From positions 1-64,000 of the forward strand of contig NZ_QUZT01000018.1 of assembly GCF_004682045.1 (NCBI RefSeq): 64,000 nt of DNA, in the 5' to 3' direction. The notes beneath the pieces were generated by a model. That model was not told the DNA's origin, made no database searches, and saw nothing but the letters and a program-made list of their open reading frames with translations. The position numbers and the translations under genes were made by a program. This DNA is from Pseudomonas nabeulensis. Lineage in GTDB: Bacteria; Pseudomonadota; Gammaproteobacteria; Pseudomonadales; Pseudomonadaceae. Shown here piece by piece: positions 44,231-53,040 of this stretch (position 1 is its first letter; each line of letters opens with the position of its first letter).

Positions 44231-44971
44231 TCAGAGCTTGTCGCGTTTCATCTGCATGGTCAGGGTGAAACGGTCGGCAGGATAGATCGATTCCGCCACC
44301 GCAATCAGCACACCATTTTCATCGCGGTATTGGCGGATGATTGCCAGGCCCAACGCACCGTTTTGCGCCTTGAGGCTGGTGGCCAACTCGGCGCTGAGCT
44401 GCACCGGGCGCACCTGTTGGTCCACCACATCGATATGTCGTGAGTAGGCTTTGCCGATCAAGGCGGCGATCAATTCATCGGGGTGTTTGCGCGCCTCAGG
44501 GATCACATCGACATAGGCCTGCTCGGCGTAGACGTCAGTCCAGCACAGCGGTGCATTACCGTCGCCGGCATCCACCTTGATGCTCGACACACAGAAGTAA
44601 TGCCCGCCCGGCTCCAGGCCCAGGCGCCGCGCCAGGGCAATATCCGCGACAAATTCACGTACGCCCTGGATATCGCGAATGTGGGTTTCAGCCACTTGCA
44701 CCAGGTCGGCCACCGAGGCCATCGCCTGGGAATAACCGCCCTTGGGCGATGAGGCCTCGACCCGCGTCCCCACGCGCTTGCGCCGCGAGACCATGCCCTG
44801 CCCCTGCAACTGGTCGATGGCCGCACGCACGGTGTGGCGGCTTACCGCGTACAGCGAGCACAGCTCGAATTCCGTCGGCAACAACGACCCCACCGGGTAA
44901 TGGCCGCTGCCGATGTGTTCGATCAAGTCCTTGGCAACCGCCGCATAACGCCTCTGGCTCACGCTTTCCAT
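44231..44971 (-). CDS. GntR-family (HutC subfamily) regulator
   Basis: Transcription factor of 246 residues. The N-terminal winged helix runs about residues 10-75 (Y-P-V-G-S-L-L-P-T-E-F-E-L, then V-S-R-H-T-V-R-A-A-I-D-Q-L); the C-terminal UTRA effector domain runs about 95-240, ending with the conserved A-E-S-I-Y-P-A-D-R-F. It is divergent from the lyase-dctA-fumC operon, with a palindrome in the 104-bp spacer, so it probably represses that operon until its dicarboxylate-like inducer binds. It is also on the same strand as fmdA, 87 bp upstream. Confidence 0.85.
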   Translation of the reverse strand: MESVSQRRYAAVAKDLIEHIGSGHYPVGSLLPTEFELCSLYAVSRHTVRAAIDQLQGQGMVSRRKRVGTRVEASSPKGGYSQAMASVADLVQVAETHIRDIQGVREFVADIALARRLGLEPGGHYFCVSSIKVDAGDGNAPLCWTDVYAEQAYVDVIPEARKHPDELIAALIGKAYSRHIDVVDQQVRPVQLSAELATSLKAQNGALGLAIIRQYRDENGVLIAVAESIYPADRFTLTMQMKRDKL

Positions 44972-45029
44972 TTTTACCCTCGCTGACGAGTTGACAGTGT
45001 ATCAGCACACGCGCAATCATAATGTACGG

Positions 45030-45044
45030 ACATATTAAATATGT
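45030..45044. promoter_or_regulatory. candidate GntR operator
   Basis: ACATAT, TAA, ATATGT: a perfect 6-3-6 palindrome in the AT-rich spacer between the GntR gene and the lyase gene, about 30 bp before the lyase ATG, in a position suited to repression. Confidence 0.6.
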
Positions 45045-45075
45045 ATGGTTTAAAAATAACAATTAGGATTTTCCC

Positions 45076-46431
45076 ATGTCGAGTACCGTTTTTGATTCCG
45101 CCCTGTTCCGCGACATGTTCGGCACCGCCGAAATGCGCGGTGTGTTCTCCGATAAAGCGTTGATCGAGCGCTATATCGAAGTGGAAGTGGCCCTGGCCCG
45201 CGCCGAAGCCCGCTGCGGTGTGATCCCGGCCGAGGCGGCCGAGCAAATTGCGGCGCTGTCGCGCTACGAGGCGCTGGACCTGGCGCTGATGCAACACGAG
45301 ACCGAGATCGTCGGCTACCCGATCCTGCCGCTGGTGGAGCAACTGTCGAAGATCTGCGGCGAAGCCGGGCGCTACGTGCATTGGGGCGCCACCACCCAGG
45401 ACATCATGGACACCGCCGTGGTCCTGCAAGTGCGCGCTGCGCTGGCCATTGTCGAGCGGGATATCCAGGCGGTGCGCGGCCTGCTCGCCGGCCTCGCCGA
45501 GCGCTATCGCGACACGCCAATGGCCGGCCGTACGCACCTGCAACACGCGTTGCCAATCACCTTCGGCTACAAGTGCGCGGTGTGGCTGAGCATGTTCGAT
45601 CGCCACGCCGAGCGCCTGGTGGAGCTGCGTCCACGGGTAGAAATCGGCCAGTTCGCCGGGGCAGCAGGCACCCTCGCCTCCCTCGGCGACAAAGGCCTGG
45701 AAGTGCAGGAAGCGTTGATGGCTGAACTGGGCCTGGGCGTGCCGCAAGCCACCTGGCACGTGGCCCGCGATGGTCTGGCCGAAACCCTGAACTTCCTCGG
45801 CCTGGTCACAGGCTCCTTGGGCAAGATCGCCCTGGACATCATGATGATGATGACCAGCGAACTGGGCGAAGTGTACGAGCCGTTCGTCAAGGGCCGTGGC
45901 GCCAGCAGCACCATGCCGCAAAAGCGCAACCCGATTTCCTGCGAACTGATGTACGCCGCCGCCAAGGGCGTGCGCCAACACGCCGGGCTGATGCTTGACG
46001 CAATGATCCAGGACTTCGAACGCTCCACCGGTCCGTGGCAGGCAGAGTGGATTGCGATTCCGGAAGCCTTCGCCCTCAGCGCTGCATCGCTGGGCCAGGC
46101 GACCTTTATGCTCGCAGGCCTCGAAGTGCGCCCCGAGCGCATGCGCAAGAACCTCGACATGACCCAGGGCCTGATCGTCGCCGAAGCCGTGATGATGGGC
46201 CTCGCCCCGGCTCTTGGTCGCCAGGTTGCCCACGATGTGGTGTACGCCGCCTGCCGCATGGCCAACGACCAGGGCACCAGCCTGCTCGACGCCCTGCTCG
46301 CCCAGGGTGAAGCCACCGCGCAACTGGACGTGGCCGAACTGCAACGCCTGACCGACCCGGCCAACTACCTGGGGCTGGCGCCGCAGATGGTGGATATCGC
46401 GCTGGCGCGTGAAGGGGCGGTCAAGCGCTAA
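45076..46431 (+). CDS. fumarase/aspartase-superfamily lyase (PurB/PcaB-like)
   Basis: Enzyme of 451 residues from the superfamily that cleaves or forms fumarate by C-N or C-O bond breaking (adenylosuccinate lyase, argininosuccinate lyase, 3-carboxymuconate cycloisomerase). Seen: H-W-G-A-T-T-Q-D near residue 101, G-R-T-H-L-Q-H-A near 152, and the signature G-A-S-S-T-M-P-Q-K-R-N-P near 275, whose loop Ser is the catalytic base. Closest by eye to the PcaB/adenylosuccinate-lyase-like branch. Downstream are a C4-dicarboxylate carrier and a fumarase, so a role in releasing fumarate from a succinylated compound is inferred; the true substrate is unknown. The purine gene purB itself is unlikely given the context. 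Confidence 0.75.
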   Translation: MSSTVFDSALFRDMFGTAEMRGVFSDKALIERYIEVEVALARAEARCGVIPAEAAEQIAALSRYEALDLALMQHETEIVGYPILPLVEQLSKICGEAGRYVHWGATTQDIMDTAVVLQVRAALAIVERDIQAVRGLLAGLAERYRDTPMAGRTHLQHALPITFGYKCAVWLSMFDRHAERLVELRPRVEIGQFAGAAGTLASLGDKGLEVQEALMAELGLGVPQATWHVARDGLAETLNFLGLVTGSLGKIALDIMMMMTSELGEVYEPFVKGRGASSTMPQKRNPISCELMYAAAKGVRQHAGLMLDAMIQDFERSTGPWQAEWIAIPEAFALSAASLGQATFMLAGLEVRPERMRKNLDMTQGLIVAEAVMMGLAPALGRQVAHDVVYAACRMANDQGTSLLDALLAQGEATAQLDVAELQRLTDPANYLGLAPQMVDIALAREGAVKR

Positions 46432-46436
46432 CCCCA

Positions 46437-46478
46437 ATCCAATGAAGATCCAATGGAGATCCAATGGAGATCCAAATG
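46437..46478 (+). repeat. 11-bp tandem repeat
   Basis: Three units of ATCCAATGRAG and a partial fourth follow the lyase stop and run directly into the REP pair. No coding role. Confidence 0.85.
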
Positions 46479-46581
46479 TGGGAGGGGGCTTGCCCCCGAT
46501 GGCGGTGTGTCAGCCACTAAACATGCCAACTGACACTCCCTCATCGGGGGCAAGTCGAGTCGTCGCACCGCCCCTCCCACA
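46477..46581. repeat. REP pair (REPIN-like), copy B, right arm altered
   Basis: The left unit GGGGGCTTGCCCCCGATGGCGG is intact as two adjoining parts; the right unit begins ATCGGGGGCAAG but is then interrupted by about 16 unrelated bases before CCCCTCCCACA. It sits between the lyase and dctA genes within a likely operon. Confidence 0.8.
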
Positions 46582-46630
46582 GGGGATCTACGGCGCTACA
46601 TAGAACCATAACAACAATGAGATCACAGAC

Positions 46631-47935
46631 ATGTCATCCACCCCTGCTAAAAAACCGCTGTACAAGGACCTGACGTTCCAGGTCGTTGCCGCCATGTTCC
46701 TCGGCATTGCCTTCGGCTTTCTCGCCCCCGAGATGGCCGCCAGTTTCAAGATCCTCGGCGATATCTTCCTCAAGCTGATCAAGACTGCCGTCGCGCCGTT
46801 GGTGTTTTTCACCGTGGTCCACGGCATTGCCTCGGCCGGTGATATCAAGCGTGTCGGCAAGGTCGGCCTGCGGGCGCTGATCTACTTTGAAGTGGTGTCC
46901 ACCATCGCCCTGGCCATCGGCCTGTTGTGGGGCAACCTGTTGCAGATCGGTTCCGGCATGCACGACGCGCACCCAAGCAGTGCCGCCGCCGCGGCCGCCA
47001 GTGCTGCGGTCGCCAAGGGCCATGCGCCCGCCTCGACCATGGACTTTATCTACGGCATCTTCCCCGACAACTTCGTCGGTGCCTTTGCCGGGGGTCAACT
47101 GCTGCAAGTGCTGGTGATCTCGGTGTTGTTCGGCTTCGCCCTGCTGGCGCTGAAACCCGAGCGCCGCGAAGTGATCGAGGACGGCCTGAACCGCATCTCC
47201 GAATGCTTCTTTGAATTCATCAACCTGATCATGAAGTTTGCGCCCCTGGGTGCCTTCGGTTCGGTGGCCTACGCGGTGGGCAGCAACGGCACCGCGGTGC
47301 TGATGTCGTTGGCCAATCTGGTGTTGATGTTCTACGTCGGTATCGCGTTCTTTATTTTTGTGGTGCTGGGCGCGGTATGCCGGTTGAGCGGTTTCAGCCT
47401 GTGGCGTTTCCTCACCTATATCAAGGATGAGATCTTCATCGTGCTCGGCACCGCTTCGTCGGAAAGCGCGCTGCCGCGCCTGCTGCAAAAACTCGAGAAG
47501 TTCGGGTGTTCCAAGCAGAGCGTCGGCCTGGTGCTGCCTACCGGTTACGCGTTCAACCTCGACGGCACGTCGATCTACATGTCGCTGTGCGTGTTGTTTA
47601 TCGCCAATGCCTACGGCGTGCCGCTGAGCTGGGAACAACAGCTGGGCATCATCGCGATCATGCTGGTGACATCCAAAGGCGCGGCGGCGGTATCGGGCGG
47701 CAGTTTCGTGGTGTTCGCCGCGACGGTGACCGCCATCGGCGTGCTGCCGGCGGAAGGCCTGGCGCTGCTGTTTGGCGTGTACCGTTTCATGTCGATGGCG
47801 ATTGCTACCTGCAACACCATCGGTAACAGCGTCGCAACCGTGGTGGTGTCGAAGTGGTCCGGCGAGTTCTCCGAGCAGACCGCCAAAGTCGAATATCAAC
47901 GGGTGCTTGGCCGTGCTGCCGGCGCGGCGTTGTAA
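46631..47935 (+). CDS. dctA: DctA-type C4-dicarboxylate:cation symporter
   Basis: Dicarboxylate/amino acid:cation symporter (DAACS) family protein of 434 residues that would import fumarate, malate, succinate or a related anion. Typical elements: F-K-I-L-G-D-I-F-L-K-L-I-K near residue 40, the serine-rich reentrant loop region L-G-T-A-S-S-E-S-A-L-P-R near 275, and G-Y-A-F-N-L-D-G-T-S-I-Y near 305, all DctA hallmarks. It lies between the lyase and the fumarase genes, 12 bp from the latter, so its substrate is probably the lyase substrate or a C4 acid. It may be a paralogue of a main DctA elsewhere. Confidence 0.85.
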   Translation: MSSTPAKKPLYKDLTFQVVAAMFLGIAFGFLAPEMAASFKILGDIFLKLIKTAVAPLVFFTVVHGIASAGDIKRVGKVGLRALIYFEVVSTIALAIGLLWGNLLQIGSGMHDAHPSSAAAAAASAAVAKGHAPASTMDFIYGIFPDNFVGAFAGGQLLQVLVISVLFGFALLALKPERREVIEDGLNRISECFFEFINLIMKFAPLGAFGSVAYAVGSNGTAVLMSLANLVLMFYVGIAFFIFVVLGAVCRLSGFSLWRFLTYIKDEIFIVLGTASSESALPRLLQKLEKFGCSKQSVGLVLPTGYAFNLDGTSIYMSLCVLFIANAYGVPLSWEQQLGIIAIMLVTSKGAAAVSGGSFVVFAATVTAIGVLPAEGLALLFGVYRFMSMAIATCNTIGNSVATVVVSKWSGEFSEQTAKVEYQRVLGRAAGAAL

Positions 47936-47947
47936 GGGAGCGCCTGG

Positions 47948-49354
47948 ATGAGCACGCTACGAATCGAACACGACGCGTTCGGCCCGGTATCCATCCCGGC
48001 CGAGCGCTACTGGGGCGCACAGACCCAACGGGCACTGGAGGTGTTCGGCAGTAAACAGCCGTTCGCGCCGAGCCTGATCCGCGCCTTTGGCCAACAGAAA
48101 CGCGCCTGTGCCCGCGCCAACGCACGCCTTGGCGCCCTCAAGCCCGAGCTGGCGCAGGCGATTGAACAGGCCGCCGAGGAATTGGCCAGCGGCGCCTTTG
48201 ACGCGCATTTTCCGCTGTCGATCTGGCAAACCGGCTCCGGCACCCAGACCAACATGAATGCCAACGAGGTGATCGCCAACCGCGCCAACCTGGCTCTCGG
48301 CAGCGAACTGGGCAGCAAGTCACCGGTGCATCCCAACGACCACGTCAACCGCTCGCAGTCATCCAACGACAGCTTCCCCACGGTGATGCACCTGACCACC
48401 GTGTTGGAGCTGCGCGGACGCCTGCTGCCGGCCCTCGGTCATCTGCGCAATGAGCTGCAAGCCAAGGCCGACGCATGGCAAGACGTATTGAAGATCGGCC
48501 GCACCCACCTGATGGACGCCGTGCCCATGAGCCAGGGCCAGGCGTTTGGTGCGTTTGCCCAGCAGATTGCGCACGGCATCGCACGTATCGAAGCGTGCCT
48601 GCCGCGCTTGCGCCTGCTGCCTCAGGGCGGCACGGCGGTGGGCACCGGGCTGAATACGCCGCAGGGTTTTGATGTGGCGTTCTGCGAGGAAATCAGCCGA
48701 CTGACCGGCGAGCCTTTCGAAACCAACCCGTGCAAGTTCGAAGGCATGGGCACTCACGATGCGCTGGTGGAAGCTTCCGGTGCGTTGAACGTGCTGGCAG
48801 TGTCGCTGAGCAAGATCGCCAACGATATTCGCCTGCTGGGCTCCGGCCCGCGTTGTGGCCTGGGGGAATTGATCGTCCCGGATGACGGCCTCACCTCTTC
48901 GATCATGCCCGGCAAACGCAACCCCACCATCGCCGAAGTGCTGGTGCAGGCGGCGATGCAGGTGATGGGCAATCACACCACCATCACCCTGGCCGGCGCC
49001 TCCAGCACATTCGAATTGAACGTGGCCAAGCCGGTGCTGATCCACAACCTGCTGCAATCGATTGAAGTCCTTACCGACTGCGTGAGCCTGTTCACCCACA
49101 AGCTGCTGCATGGCCTGGAAGTGAACCGCCCGCAGTTGGCGCGCAATGTGGAGCATTCGTTGTTGATGGCGACTGCGCTCAATCCGTTATTGGGCTATGA
49201 CCGAGTCGCGCAGATCACCCGCAAGGCAGCGGATGAAGGGTTGTCACCCAAGGACGCGGCGGTGCAATTGGGCTTCATCACGGCCGAGGCGTACGCGCAA
49301 CACGTACGCCCCGAAGCGATGATCCGCCCTGCTACACCGACAGATAACGACTGA
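47948..49354 (+). CDS. fumC: class II fumarase
   Basis: Fumarate hydratase of 468 residues converting fumarate to malate without an iron-sulfur cluster. Class II signatures: S-G-T-Q-T-N-M-N-A-N-E-V near residue 97, V-N-R-S-Q-S-S-N-D near 137, G-R-T-H-L-M-D-A near 181, G-T-G-L-N-T near 235, and S-S-I-M-P-G-K-R-N-P near 317. It is the third gene of the lyase-dctA-fumC set and would feed released fumarate into the TCA cycle. Its last 23 bases overlap the end of the convergent transporter ATPase gene. Confidence 0.9.
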   Translation: MSTLRIEHDAFGPVSIPAERYWGAQTQRALEVFGSKQPFAPSLIRAFGQQKRACARANARLGALKPELAQAIEQAAEELASGAFDAHFPLSIWQTGSGTQTNMNANEVIANRANLALGSELGSKSPVHPNDHVNRSQSSNDSFPTVMHLTTVLELRGRLLPALGHLRNELQAKADAWQDVLKIGRTHLMDAVPMSQGQAFGAFAQQIAHGIARIEACLPRLRLLPQGGTAVGTGLNTPQGFDVAFCEEISRLTGEPFETNPCKFEGMGTHDALVEASGALNVLAVSLSKIANDIRLLGSGPRCGLGELIVPDDGLTSSIMPGKRNPTIAEVLVQAAMQVMGNHTTITLAGASSTFELNVAKPVLIHNLLQSIEVLTDCVSLFTHKLLHGLEVNRPQLARNVEHSLLMATALNPLLGYDRVAQITRKAADEGLSPKDAAVQLGFITAEAYAQHVRPEAMIRPATPTDND

Positions 49355-50021
49355 TCGTCGCCTCATCCACGCGGTCCCGGGTCTCTTCGATCACGAAGCG
49401 GCCCTTTTCGATCACCAGGAAACGGTCGGCGATTTCCAGGGTGAACGACAGCACCTGCTCCGAGACCACAATGGTCAAGTCCCGCAGGTTGCGGATCTCT
49501 TTGAGCGTGCGTGCAATGTCCTTGATGATCGACGGCTGGATGCCTTCGGTAGGTTCATCCAGCAGCAGCACCTTGGGGTTGGTCGCCAATGCGCGGGCAA
49601 TCGCCAGTTGCTGTTGCTGCCCGCCGGACAGGTTGCCGCCCTTGCGCGATTGCATGTCGTAGAGCACCGGGAACAGCGCATACAAATCCTCCGGCACCTT
49701 GCCCCGCGCCGAGGCCGGAAGGCCGGTCTGGATATTTTCCAGCACCGTCATGCTCGGGAAAATCATGCGGCCCTGGGGCACGTAGGCGATGCCGCGCTCT
49801 ACCCGTTCATGGGTTTCCAGCGCAGACACATTGTGCCCATCCACACTCACCTGACCTTTCCACTGCGGCAGGATGCCCATCAGGCTCTTGAACAAGGTGG
49901 TCTTGCCCATGCCATTGCGGCCCATCACCGCGACAATCTCACGCTTGGCCACATTCAGGTCCAGGTCGTGGAGAATCTGGCTCTGCCCGTAGCCGCAGGA
50001 CAACTGGTCGATCTTGAACAT
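49332..50021 (-). CDS. urtE: UrtE/LivF-type ATPase of the amide/urea ABC transporter
   Basis: ATP-binding subunit of 229 residues for a branched-chain-amino-acid-type (HAAT) importer. Walker A G-R-N-G-M-G-K-T-T near residue 34, signature L-S-G-G-Q near 133, Walker B V-L-L-L-D-E-P near 152 with the following T-E-G-I-Q-P, which is typical of UrtE. It is the last gene of the operon, 10 bp after the second ATPase gene. The context of formamidase and amidase suggests formamide, acetamide or urea as cargo, as in the Methylophilus fmdCDEF system. Confidence 0.88.
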   Translation of the reverse strand: MFKIDQLSCGYGQSQILHDLDLNVAKREIVAVMGRNGMGKTTLFKSLMGILPQWKGQVSVDGHNVSALETHERVERGIAYVPQGRMIFPSMTVLENIQTGLPASARGKVPEDLYALFPVLYDMQSRKGGNLSGGQQQQLAIARALATNPKVLLLDEPTEGIQPSIIKDIARTLKEIRNLRDLTIVVSEQVLSFTLEIADRFLVIEKGRFVIEETRDRVDEATISRYLSV

Positions 50022-50031
50022 GCCTGCTTCC

Positions 50032-50790
50032 TCAGTGGCCCAAATACACTTCGATGACTTTAGGGTTGCTTTGCACCGACTCCATGCTGCCTTCGGCCAG
50101 CACCTTGCCCTGGTGCAGCACCGTGACTTTGTGGGCGATGCTTTTGACGAATTCCATGTCGTGCTCGATCACCAGCACCGAACGGCCCTGGCTGATACGG
50201 TTGAGCAACTCGGCGGTTTGCGCGCGCTCGTTGACGCTCATGCCGGCCACCGGTTCATCCAGCATCAGCAGCTCCGGGTCTTGCATCAGCAGCATGCCGA
50301 TTTCCAGCCACTGCTTTTGCCCGTGGGACAACAGGTCGGCCTGTTGTTGCAGCAGGTCGCCGAGGAAGATTTCCCGGGCGACCTCTTCCACCCGCGCAAT
50401 CACCTGGGCGTTGCGCTTGAAGAACAGCGCGCCCCAGACCTTGCGTCCCGCCGGATACGACATTTCGAGGTTTTCGAACACCGTGAGGTTCTCGTAGATC
50501 GACGGGTTCTGGAACTTGCGCCCCACACCGGCCCGCACGATGTTGTACTCGCGCATCTTGGTCAGTTCCTGGCCGTCGAACTGAATACTGCCGCTGGTGG
50601 CGCGGGTCTTGCCGCAGATCAGGTCGAGCACCGTGGTTTTACCGGCGCCGTTGGGACCGATCACCACGCGCACTTCATTGCGGTCGATATACAGGTTGAG
50701 GTTGTCGACCGCCTTGAAGCCGTCGAATGACACGGTGAGGCCCTCGATGGCCAGCACCGGTTTTTTCATTTCAAAGCCGACGGCGGTCAT
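50032..50790 (-). CDS. urtD: UrtD/LivG-type ATPase of the amide/urea ABC transporter
   Basis: Second ATPase of the importer, 252 residues. Walker A G-P-N-G-A-G-K-T-T near residue 45, signature L-L-S-H-G-Q near 153 (a UrtD-like LSHGQ variant of LSGGQ), Walker B L-L-M-L-D-E-P-V-A-G-M near 174, and switch His in V-I-E-H-D near 207. It overlaps the permease gene upstream by four bases (ATGA), indicating translational coupling. Confidence 0.88.
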   Translation of the reverse strand: MTAVGFEMKKPVLAIEGLTVSFDGFKAVDNLNLYIDRNEVRVVIGPNGAGKTTVLDLICGKTRATSGSIQFDGQELTKMREYNIVRAGVGRKFQNPSIYENLTVFENLEMSYPAGRKVWGALFFKRNAQVIARVEEVAREIFLGDLLQQQADLLSHGQKQWLEIGMLLMQDPELLMLDEPVAGMSVNERAQTAELLNRISQGRSVLVIEHDMEFVKSIAHKVTVLHQGKVLAEGSMESVQSNPKVIEVYLGH

Positions 50791-51923
50791 GGCTGGGTCT
50801 CCAGGATTTTGCTTTTCGCAGCGTTTGCCTTGGGTTTACGCCGCAGCAGTTTCGCCAACGCCTGGCGCCCATGGCTCTCCCACAAACCGGCCAGGCCGTT
50901 GGGGAAATACATCACCACCGCAATAAACAGCCCGCCCATCAAGTACAGCCACAGCTCGGGGAAGGATTCGGAAAAGTAGGTCTTGCCGTAGTTCACCAGC
51001 AGCGCGCCATACACCGCGCCGAGCAGCGACATGCGCCCGCCCACGGCGGCGAAGATCACCATCTCGATCGACGGCACGATGCCGACGAATGAGGGCGACA
51101 TAAACCCCACCTGCAAGGCAAACATTGCGCCGCCAATCGCCGAAAACGCGGCGGCTATGCAGAACACGAAGATCTTGAAGCTGGCCACGTCATAGCCGGA
51201 GAAACGCACGCGCTCTTCCTTGTCGCGCATCGCCATCAGCAGGCGGCCCAACTTGGACGCGAGGATAAAACGCCCGATAAAGATGCAGCCAAACAGCAAG
51301 CCGGCGTTGATGAAGTACAGGATCAGCTTGGCGCTGTCGGTGCGCAGGTCCCAGCCGAGCAGGGTCTTGAGGTCGGTGATGCCGTTGACGCCACCGGTCA
51401 AGCCTTGCTGGCCAACGATCAGTACCGTGAGGATCAGCGCAATCGCCTGGGTGACGATGGAGAAATACACATCGCCCACCCGCCGCTTGAACAGCGCCAT
51501 GCCGATGATAAATGCCAGCAGCACCGGCACCGCGATCACGGCGAAAACAGTAAAGCCAAAACTGTGAAACGGTTGCCACAACAGCGGCAGTTCGGTGATC
51601 TGGTTCCAGTCCATAAAGTCCGGAATGCCCGGCGTGGATTGGATCTTGGTGCTCTCCGGGTCCGAGGCTTCGAGCTTGAGGAACATCGCCATGCAGTAGC
51701 CGCCGACGCCAAAGAACACGCCTTGCCCCAGGCTGAGAATGCCGCCGTAACCCCAGCACAACACCAGCCCCACCGCGACGAACGCATAGGTCAGGTACTT
51801 GCCCACCATGTTCAGGCGGAATGCGTCCAGGGTCAGGGGAAATACCACCAGGATCAGCAGCGCCAACAACACAATGCCGATCAGGTTTTGCTGGCCGCCC
51901 AGCAGCTTGTCTAAAGCCTTCAT
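50787..51923 (-). CDS. urtC: UrtC/LivM-type permease of the amide/urea ABC transporter
   Basis: Inner-membrane permease of 378 residues with about 9-10 hydrophobic helices. LivM/UrtC features include L-C-W-G-Y-G-G-I-L-S-L-G-Q-G-V-F-F near residue 56 and, near 300, V-G-G-R-M-S-L-L-G-A-V-Y-G-A (the EAA-like coupling region). The start lies 10 bp after the first permease gene. It pairs with the UrtB-like protein to form the channel. Confidence 0.88.
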   Translation of the reverse strand: MKALDKLLGGQQNLIGIVLLALLILVVFPLTLDAFRLNMVGKYLTYAFVAVGLVLCWGYGGILSLGQGVFFGVGGYCMAMFLKLEASDPESTKIQSTPGIPDFMDWNQITELPLLWQPFHSFGFTVFAVIAVPVLLAFIIGMALFKRRVGDVYFSIVTQAIALILTVLIVGQQGLTGGVNGITDLKTLLGWDLRTDSAKLILYFINAGLLFGCIFIGRFILASKLGRLLMAMRDKEERVRFSGYDVASFKIFVFCIAAAFSAIGGAMFALQVGFMSPSFVGIVPSIEMVIFAAVGGRMSLLGAVYGALLVNYGKTYFSESFPELWLYLMGGLFIAVVMYFPNGLAGLWESHGRQALAKLLRRKPKANAAKSKILETQP

Positions 51924-51933
51924 CCGCTCGCCT

Positions 51934-52851
51934 CTACTTGCGCACTTTGATGGAGAACAACCCTTGCGGGCGCAGCATCAGGATCAGAATCACCGAGGAC
52001 AAGGTAAGCACCTTGGCCATCGAGCCACTGAGGAAAAACTCCGACAGCGATTGGGTCTGGGCGATCACGAACGCCGAGGCGATGGTGCCGAACAGGCTCT
52101 GCGCGCCGCCGAACACCACCACCAGGAAGGTATCGACGATGTACTGCGAACCTGCCGTCGGCCCGGTGGAGCCAATGGTGGTGAACGCCGCACCCGCCAC
52201 ACCGGCCACACCGCAGCCGAGGGCGAAGGTCATGCGGTCGACCTTGCGCGTATTGATGCCCACTGCACGGCTCATCAGGCGGTTCTGCACGGTGGCGCGG
52301 ACTTGCAAGCCCCAGCGCGAGCGGTACAGCATCATGAAGATCGCGCCGGTGAGCAGCAGGGTCAGGCCCATCATGAACAGGCCATTGCGCGGGATCTCGA
52401 TGGAGTCGGTAAAACTCACCGAACCCATCAGCCACGCCGGCGGTTCGGCGCTGACTTCGCGGGCGCCAAACACCGAGCGGAAGGTTTGCTGCATCACCAG
52501 GGACAGGCCCCAGGTGGCCAGCAAGGTGTCCAGCGGGCGCTTGTACAAGCGGCTGATCATCGCCCATTCCACCAGCCAGCCAATGGCACCGGCCACCAGG
52601 AATGACAGGGCAATGGCGAAGAAGAAGTAATAGGGTTGGAAGCTTGGCGCAAAGTGCGCCGTGAGGCTGGAACACACGTAGGTGGTGTAGGCGCCGATGG
52701 TCAGGAACTCACCGTGGGCCATGTTGATCACGCCCATCTGGCCAAAGATGATCGCCAGCCCCAATGCCATCAGCAACAGCACGCAGAACACGGACAAGCC
52801 GTTGAACCCCTGCATTGCCGCGATGGCTCCAAATTCCGATAGCCATTCCAT
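51934..52851 (-). CDS. urtB: UrtB/LivH-type permease of the amide/urea ABC transporter
   Basis: Permease subunit of 305 residues with about eight hydrophobic helices. I-F-G-Q-M-G-V-I-N-M-A-H-G-E near residue 36 is the conserved LivH/UrtB loop. It lacks the long N-terminal extracytoplasmic extension found in many true urea UrtB proteins (usually 500 or so residues), so it looks more like the short FmdE-type permease of formamide transporters. The gene is separated from the binding-protein gene by about 210 bp filled with a tandem repeat and a REP pair. Confidence 0.86.
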   Translation of the reverse strand: MEWLSEFGAIAAMQGFNGLSVFCVLLLMALGLAIIFGQMGVINMAHGEFLTIGAYTTYVCSSLTAHFAPSFQPYYFFFAIALSFLVAGAIGWLVEWAMISRLYKRPLDTLLATWGLSLVMQQTFRSVFGAREVSAEPPAWLMGSVSFTDSIEIPRNGLFMMGLTLLLTGAIFMMLYRSRWGLQVRATVQNRLMSRAVGINTRKVDRMTFALGCGVAGVAGAAFTTIGSTGPTAGSQYIVDTFLVVVFGGAQSLFGTIASAFVIAQTQSLSEFFLSGSMAKVLTLSSVILILMLRPQGLFSIKVRK

Positions 52852-52890
52852 GATGATGGTCTCCTACAAAAGAGATGAAATGCAGACTGC

Positions 52891-52945
52891 TTTTGCTTGG
52901 CTTTGCTTGGCTTTGCTTGGTTTTGCTTGGTTTTGCTTGGCTTGG
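52891..52945. repeat. 10-bp tandem repeat, five copies
   Basis: Five consecutive units of YTTTGCTTGG followed by a partial unit lie between the binding-protein gene and the first permease gene of the transporter operon. Copies differ only at the first base. Such arrays can vary in number by slippage. Confidence 0.92.
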
Positions 52946-52950
52946 CTTTA

Positions 52951-53040
52951 TGTGGGAGGGGGCTTGCCCCCGATAGCGGTGGGCCAGCAACAAATCAGGT
53001 GACTGACACTCCCTCATCGGGGGCAAGCCCCCTCCCACAT
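52951..53040. repeat. REP pair (REPIN-like), copy C
   Basis: Two facing units, GGGGGCTTGCCCCCGATAGCGG and ATCGGGGGCAAGCCCCC (each split here into arm and tail), separated by about 35 bases. It lies inside the transporter operon between the binding-protein and permease genes, where it may slow decay of the upstream mRNA segment and help express more binding protein. Confidence 0.88.

Noticed and set aside
45076-46431. Calling the lyase purB or pcaB outright
   Set aside because: The signature is shared by the whole superfamily, and the DctA/fumarase context fits neither purine synthesis nor the protocatechuate pathway.
52891-53040. Tandem repeats plus palindromes as a CRISPR array
   Set aside because: The units are contiguous 10-mers without unique spacers, the rest is a REP pair, and no cas genes are nearby.
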